Assembly: GCA_965200115.1 (NCBI GenBank)
Contig: OZ241336.1
Span: 3,224,001 to 3,288,000, forward strand
Direction: 5' to 3'
DNA from: JAPOUP01 sp026708635
GTDB lineage: Bacteria > Pseudomonadota > Alphaproteobacteria > Rhodobacterales > Rhodobacteraceae
Length of the DNA: 64,000 nucleotides
Below the pieces are notes generated by a model, which was not told the origin of the DNA, searched no databases, and saw only the letters and a program-made list of their open reading frames with translations. The first letter of the stretch is position 1. Every line of letters starts with the position of its first letter. The translations under genes and the position numbers were made by a program. Below, piece by piece: positions 60,228 through 64,000 of the stretch.

Positions 60228-61496
60228 ATGAGAAATCCAATCTTTGCCGCAGCGGCGGCGGTCGCCATGGCGGGAGGAACGGCTACGGCGGAGCAGATCA
60301 CCATCCTCGGTCCGTGGCTGGGGCCGGACCAGGAAAACGTGGAGGCCGTGCTCGCGGCGTTCGCCGAGGCCAGTGGCCACGATGTCCGTTACGCGGGCTC
60401 AGATAGCTTCGAACAGCAGATCATGGTGGACGCCGAGGCGGGTTCCGCCCCCAACGTCGCCGTTTTTCCGCAGCCCGGGCTGGCGGCCGACATGGCCTCG
60501 CGCGGTTTCCTTACACCCCTTGCCGATGGTACCGGTGACTGGGTGCGCGAAAACTACGCGGCGGGCCAGTCGTGGGTTGATCTCGGAACATATGCTGACG
60601 AGAACGGCGCCGATCAACTCTTCGGTTTCTTTTACAAGGTCGATGTAAAGTCCTTGGTCTGGTACGTGCCCGAGAATTTCGAGGACGCCGGTTACGAGGT
60701 CCCGGAGACGATGGAGGAACTCAAGGCACTTACCGACCAGATCGTAGCGGATGGCGAAACGCCATGGTGCATCGGGTTGGGCTCGGGCGGCGCGACCGGA
60801 TGGCCGGCCACTGACTGGGTCGAGGATCTGATGCTGCGTACACAGGCTCCGGAAGTCTATGACGCATGGGTGGCCAACGATCTTCCGTTCAATGACCCGA
60901 AAGTCGTCGCCGCGATCGAGGAATTCGGTGCCTTTGCCAGGAATGACGCGTATGTTGCCGGCGGCAGCGGTGTCGTGGCGTCCACCGACTTCCGCGACTC
61001 GCCCAAAGGCCTGTTCTCGTCACCGCCGCAATGCTACCTGCATCGGCAGGCGTCGTTCATACCGGCGTTCTTCCCGGATGGCACGGTGGTCGGAGAGGAC
61101 GCCGACTTCTTCTACTTCCCGGCGTATTCGGAGAAGCAGCTCGGCAATCCGGTGCTCGGTGCCGGCACTGTGTGGGCGATCACGAATGACAGCGAGGGAG
61201 CGCGTGATCTCATCGAATTCCTGAAGGATCCCTTATCACATGAGATCTGGATGGCCCGTAAGGGTTTCCTCACGCCACACAAGGGCGTGAACCCGGACGC
61301 TTTCGGCGACCCGACACTGCGCAAGATGAACGAGATCCTGCTCGCGGCCACCACGTTCCGCTTCGACGGCTCCGACCTAATGCCGGGCGCCGTTGGTGCG
61401 GGCAGCTTCTGGACAGGAATGGTCGACTACGCTGGCGGAGCGAATGCGGAGGATGTGGCCGACGCGATCCAGGATAGCTGGGACGCGATCAAATAG
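60228..61496 (+). CDS. aglE: Alpha-glucoside-binding protein AglE
   Basis: ATG 60228 with GGGGAGGG upstream; 422 residues. Signal peptide (IFAAAAAVAMAGGTATA) and a family 1 sugar-binding fold: ILGPWLGPDQENVEAVLAAF, NVAVFPQPGLAADMASRG, GGATGWPATDWVEDLMLR. Length and neighbours match AglE of the Sinorhizobium trehalose/maltose/sucrose importer. It delivers alpha-glucosides to AglFG. The gene is followed by a hairpin. Confidence 0.92.
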   Translation: MRNPIFAAAAAVAMAGGTATAEQITILGPWLGPDQENVEAVLAAFAEASGHDVRYAGSDSFEQQIMVDAEAGSAPNVAVFPQPGLAADMASRGFLTPLADGTGDWVRENYAAGQSWVDLGTYADENGADQLFGFFYKVDVKSLVWYVPENFEDAGYEVPETMEELKALTDQIVADGETPWCIGLGSGGATGWPATDWVEDLMLRTQAPEVYDAWVANDLPFNDPKVVAAIEEFGAFARNDAYVAGGSGVVASTDFRDSPKGLFSSPPQCYLHRQASFIPAFFPDGTVVGEDADFFYFPAYSEKQLGNPVLGAGTVWAITNDSEGARDLIEFLKDPLSHEIWMARKGFLTPHKGVNPDAFGDPTLRKMNEILLAATTFRFDGSDLMPGAVGAGSFWTGMVDYAGGANAEDVADAIQDSWDAIK

Positions 61497-61524
61497 GTGC
61501 CCCGTGCGATCCCGTTCCATCAGG

Positions 61525-61548
61525 GGGCCGCTGTTAGACTAGCGGCCC
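61525..61548 (+). promoter_or_regulatory. Hairpin between aglE and aglF
   Basis: GGGCCGCT (61525-61532) pairs with AGCGGCCC (61541-61548) around an 8-base loop, 28 bases after the aglE stop. No U-run; a likely mRNA-stabilising or attenuating element. Confidence 0.65.
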
Positions 61549-61664
61549 TACCTCTCTGCCGTGCTCGGCAGGCACTGGATTTATTGGACATCTTGGCGCC
61601 GGGCACTTGGGGGAACGATGGAGAGGGACGGCTGGCCTGACGGAGGTGTAGGGAGGGCAAAGCG

Positions 61665-62666
61665 ATGCATCCAGCGCTTCAGGGGATCCTGACGATCGCC
61701 GTTGGCGTCTTTGGCTGCGTGGGATATTTCTATCTGTCGAACCTGGTGCTTGACAAGGTCATCTTCCCCGCCCGTGGACCGAACATCGGCCGAAACCTGA
61801 ATCGTGCCAACCTGGTACGGCCCTGGCTGTTCCTGCTCCCCGCCATACTGGCTCTCGGTCTTTATCTGGCCTACCCTGTATTCGAGACACTGCGCCTGTC
61901 GTTCATCGATCGAGACGCGGGGGGCGCTTTCGTCGGTCTGGAGAATTACGGTCAGATGTTCTCGGAACCGAAGTTCTGGGAAGCCCTTAGAAACAACCTT
62001 TTCTGGTTGCTGATCGTGCCGGCCGCGTCCACGGCGTTCGGTCTGGTGGGTGCGCAGCTCACGGACCGAATCGCGTGGGGCAACATCGCGAAATCACTGA
62101 TCTTCATGCCGATGGCGATCAGTTTCGTCGGCGCGGGGGTGATCTGGAAACTCGTATACGAGACGCGACCGGTCGAGATCGAGCAGATCGGTGTCCTGAA
62201 CGCGATATACCTCGCGCTTGGTGGCACGGAGCCACAGGTATGGCTGACAATTCCAATCCTGAACAGTTTCTTCCTCATGATGGTTCTGATCTGGATCCAG
62301 ACGGGTTTCGCCATGGTGATACTGAGCGCCGCCCTACGTGGCATTCCCGAAGAGACGGTCGAGGCCGCGATTATCGACGGTGCGGGACCCTTCCAGATTT
62401 TCTTCAAGATAAAGGTTCCGCAGATAATGACCACGATCGTGGTGGTCTGGACGACCATTACGCTCGTGGTGCTTAAGGTCTTCGACATCGTCTTCGCCAT
62501 GACAAACGGACAGTGGGAGACGCAGGTTCTGGCGAATTATATGTTCGACAAACTGTTCCGCGCGAACGACTGGGGCGTCGGGAGCGCATCGGCCATGATC
62601 ATCATGCTGCTTGTGACCCCTATACTGGTCTGGAACGTGCGTAACGCCCGCAGGGAGATGCGGTGA
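61665..62666 (+). CDS. aglF: Alpha-glucoside ABC permease AglF
   Basis: 333 residues, ATG 61665 preceded by GGGAGGG. An additional N-terminal helix (ILTIAVGVFGCVGYFYLSNLVL) typical of AglF precedes the MalF-like core. The EAA loop is AAIIDGAGPFQIFFKIKVPQ (about 235-255). It forms the inner-membrane channel with AglG; the stop shares one base with the aglG ATG. Confidence 0.92.
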   Translation: MHPALQGILTIAVGVFGCVGYFYLSNLVLDKVIFPARGPNIGRNLNRANLVRPWLFLLPAILALGLYLAYPVFETLRLSFIDRDAGGAFVGLENYGQMFSEPKFWEALRNNLFWLLIVPAASTAFGLVGAQLTDRIAWGNIAKSLIFMPMAISFVGAGVIWKLVYETRPVEIEQIGVLNAIYLALGGTEPQVWLTIPILNSFFLMMVLIWIQTGFAMVILSAALRGIPEETVEAAIIDGAGPFQIFFKIKVPQIMTTIVVVWTTITLVVLKVFDIVFAMTNGQWETQVLANYMFDKLFRANDWGVGSASAMIIMLLVTPILVWNVRNARREMR

Positions 62667-63988
62667 TGGATGATGGCATTGCAGGCTCGAAGCCCGCGCT
62701 AACCTGGGCTGTCCATATCTCCGTCGCGCTGCTGGTCGCGCTCTGGCTGTTTCCGACCGTGGGGCTCTTCGTGAGTTCGTTCAGAACCGCCGACCAGATC
62801 GCGACAACCGGTTGGTGGAAGGCGCTGTCGCAGCAGGAACGCCAGAATCCCGCGATCCGGATTTCCGGGGAGGAGGGACCCGAGGCCAGCCTCTTCGTGA
62901 TCGAGGGAAACCTTTTCGAGGGGGAGGCGGAGATCCGGGCCTGGGGCACCAGCTCCCGCCGTCCGGAGGAATTCGCGCCCGGCGAGACGGCTGAACTGAG
63001 TGACGGCCGCACGTTGACGGTCCAGGTCAACGGCGGCTACCGTTTCACCGCGCCTGAAAGCCAGGACGGGAAGCGGCTGCCACGCGTGTTCACCACCGCC
63101 AGCTCACCGCCCGAATTCACGTTGTCCAACTACGATGTCGTACTGGGAAAGGATGTGGTCAAGCGGCTTATCGCGTTTGTCGTCGCGGCGATGATCTTCG
63201 GTTACGTGATCCGCCTGCTCACGCGCCGCCAGGGCGAGAGGTTCGCGTCGGTCGCCTCGGTGACGGGGGGTGGGGCGCTGATGGTTCTGTTCATCCTCTT
63301 ATTTGGCCTGTCCGCGGGCACCGTGGAGGGGGCGCAGACTACTGATAGCATGGCGTCAGCTTTCTTTTCGACCCTGACCGTCACGATTCCGGCCACTGTC
63401 ATTCCGATCCTGATCGCCGCCTTCGCCGCCTATGCCCTGGCGTGGATGGACTTTCCCGGCCGTGCGCTGCTGATCGCCGCGGTCGTGGCCCTTTTGGTCG
63501 TTCCGCTCCAGCTCGCTCTTATCCCCCTGTTGAAACTGCATCTACAGATCGGAATCGGTAAGGGGTATCTCGGCGTCTGGCTCGCGCACACCGGTTTCGG
63601 ACTGCCGCTGGCGATCTACCTGCTTCGCAACTACATGGTCGGTCTGCCGCGCGACATCATCGAGAACGCGCGGGTTGATGGCGCCACCGACTTCCAGATC
63701 TTCGTCCGTATCATCCTGCCTCTCAGTTTCCCCGCGCTCGCCTCTTTCGCGATCTTCCAGTTCCTGTGGACATGGAACGACCTCCTGGTTGCCAGGGTGT
63801 TTCTCATTGGCGCCACCGGTGACACCAACGTGATGACGAACGCCATCGTCGAACTGCTGGGAACCCGGGGCGGTAACTGGGAAATTCTGGCGACCGCCGC
63901 CTTCGTTTCGATCGCGGTTCCGCTCGCCGTATTCTTCGCGATGCAGAAATATCTGGTTCGCGGCCTGCTCGCGGGTTCGGTGAAGTGA
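62666..63988 (+). CDS. aglG: Alpha-glucoside ABC permease AglG
   Basis: ATG 62666 (a GTG one codon earlier is possible) gives 440 residues. Between TM1 (about 16-38) and the permease core there is a soluble periplasmic insert of about 130 residues (GWWKALSQQERQNPAIRISG onwards), a known trait of AglG proteins. The EAA loop is ARVDGATDFQIFVRIILP and the end QKYLVRGLLAGSVK. The alpha-glucosidase (aglA) and ATPase (aglK) genes usual for this locus would follow beyond the right edge. Confidence 0.92.
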   Translation: MDDGIAGSKPALTWAVHISVALLVALWLFPTVGLFVSSFRTADQIATTGWWKALSQQERQNPAIRISGEEGPEASLFVIEGNLFEGEAEIRAWGTSSRRPEEFAPGETAELSDGRTLTVQVNGGYRFTAPESQDGKRLPRVFTTASSPPEFTLSNYDVVLGKDVVKRLIAFVVAAMIFGYVIRLLTRRQGERFASVASVTGGGALMVLFILLFGLSAGTVEGAQTTDSMASAFFSTLTVTIPATVIPILIAAFAAYALAWMDFPGRALLIAAVVALLVVPLQLALIPLLKLHLQIGIGKGYLGVWLAHTGFGLPLAIYLLRNYMVGLPRDIIENARVDGATDFQIFVRIILPLSFPALASFAIFQFLWTWNDLLVARVFLIGATGDTNVMTNAIVELLGTRGGNWEILATAAFVSIAVPLAVFFAMQKYLVRGLLAGSVK

Positions 63989-64000
63989 GTCCGGTCGCGC

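Overview
The window looks like a chromosomal segment of an alphaproteobacterium, most likely Rhodobacterales (Roseobacter/Rhodobacteraceae type). The strongest taxonomic clue is the block serS | yajC-secD-secF-Mth938-like-ccmA-ccmB-ccmC-ccmD-ccmG, which is typical gene order for that group. Other clues are the wealth of ABC and TRAP importers, an aglR-aglE-aglF-aglG alpha-glucoside locus and a complete dihydroxypropanesulfonate (DHPS)/sulfolactate catabolic operon. No rRNA, tRNA or CRISPR array was recognised.

Layout. 1-1.3 kb: the 3' part of an AbiEii-type toxin gene and a patatin-like gene broken by a 22-bp tandem duplication. 1.3-7.2 kb: a TPR protein, then a spermidine/putrescine-class ABC importer (ATPase, binding protein, DUF1330 protein, two permeases). 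7.4-12.4 kb: a PfkB sugar kinase on the minus strand, then a 2-oxo-acid/acetoin-type dehydrogenase module in which E1-alpha and E1-beta are fused while the lipoyl domain and the alpha/beta hydrolase are separate genes. 12.5-17.4 kb: an insertion-sequence graveyard (IS110 remnant, DUF4338/DruA-like fragment, a frameshifted DDE transposase with terminal repeats), a HicAB toxin-antitoxin pair, a Calx-beta protein and a PIG-L deacetylase relic. 17.6-24 kb: a MalEFGK-class sugar/polyol ABC importer followed by a GMC oxidoreductase.

24.4-32.6 kb: an accessory region resembling a decaying defence island: an SbcD/SbcC-like (YhaO/YhaN-like) nuclease-ATPase pair, an HsdM scar, an OLD-like ATPase-Toprim nuclease, a broken UPF0173 hydrolase, an XRE regulator, a frameshifted GIY-YIG-like gene and an ImmA/IrrE peptidase. 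33-41.5 kb, minus strand: a 63-residue membrane protein, the TRAP importer HpsKLM, HpsN, a zinc alcohol dehydrogenase, SuyA, SuyB and a ComC-type sulfolactate dehydrogenase. Together they would import DHPS, oxidise it to sulfolactate and split that into pyruvate and sulfite. 42-47.6 kb: a fatty-acid desaturase, an AbiE system with an intact antitoxin and a truncated toxin, an intact-looking IS1634-type transposase and a frameshifted IS30 element. 47.6-49.3 kb: an ankyrin protein and two hypothetical proteins.

49.3-57.2 kb: conserved housekeeping (cytochrome c maturation, Sec translocon accessory genes, serS). 57.7-64 kb: glucokinase, the LacI-family regulator AglR, and the aglEFG importer. 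Two near-identical operators lie 156 bp apart between aglR and aglE, and the locus continues beyond the right edge. Themes that recur are a GC-rich hairpin directly after all four solute-binding-protein genes, small tandem duplications, and very GC-rich transposase genes in various stages of decay.
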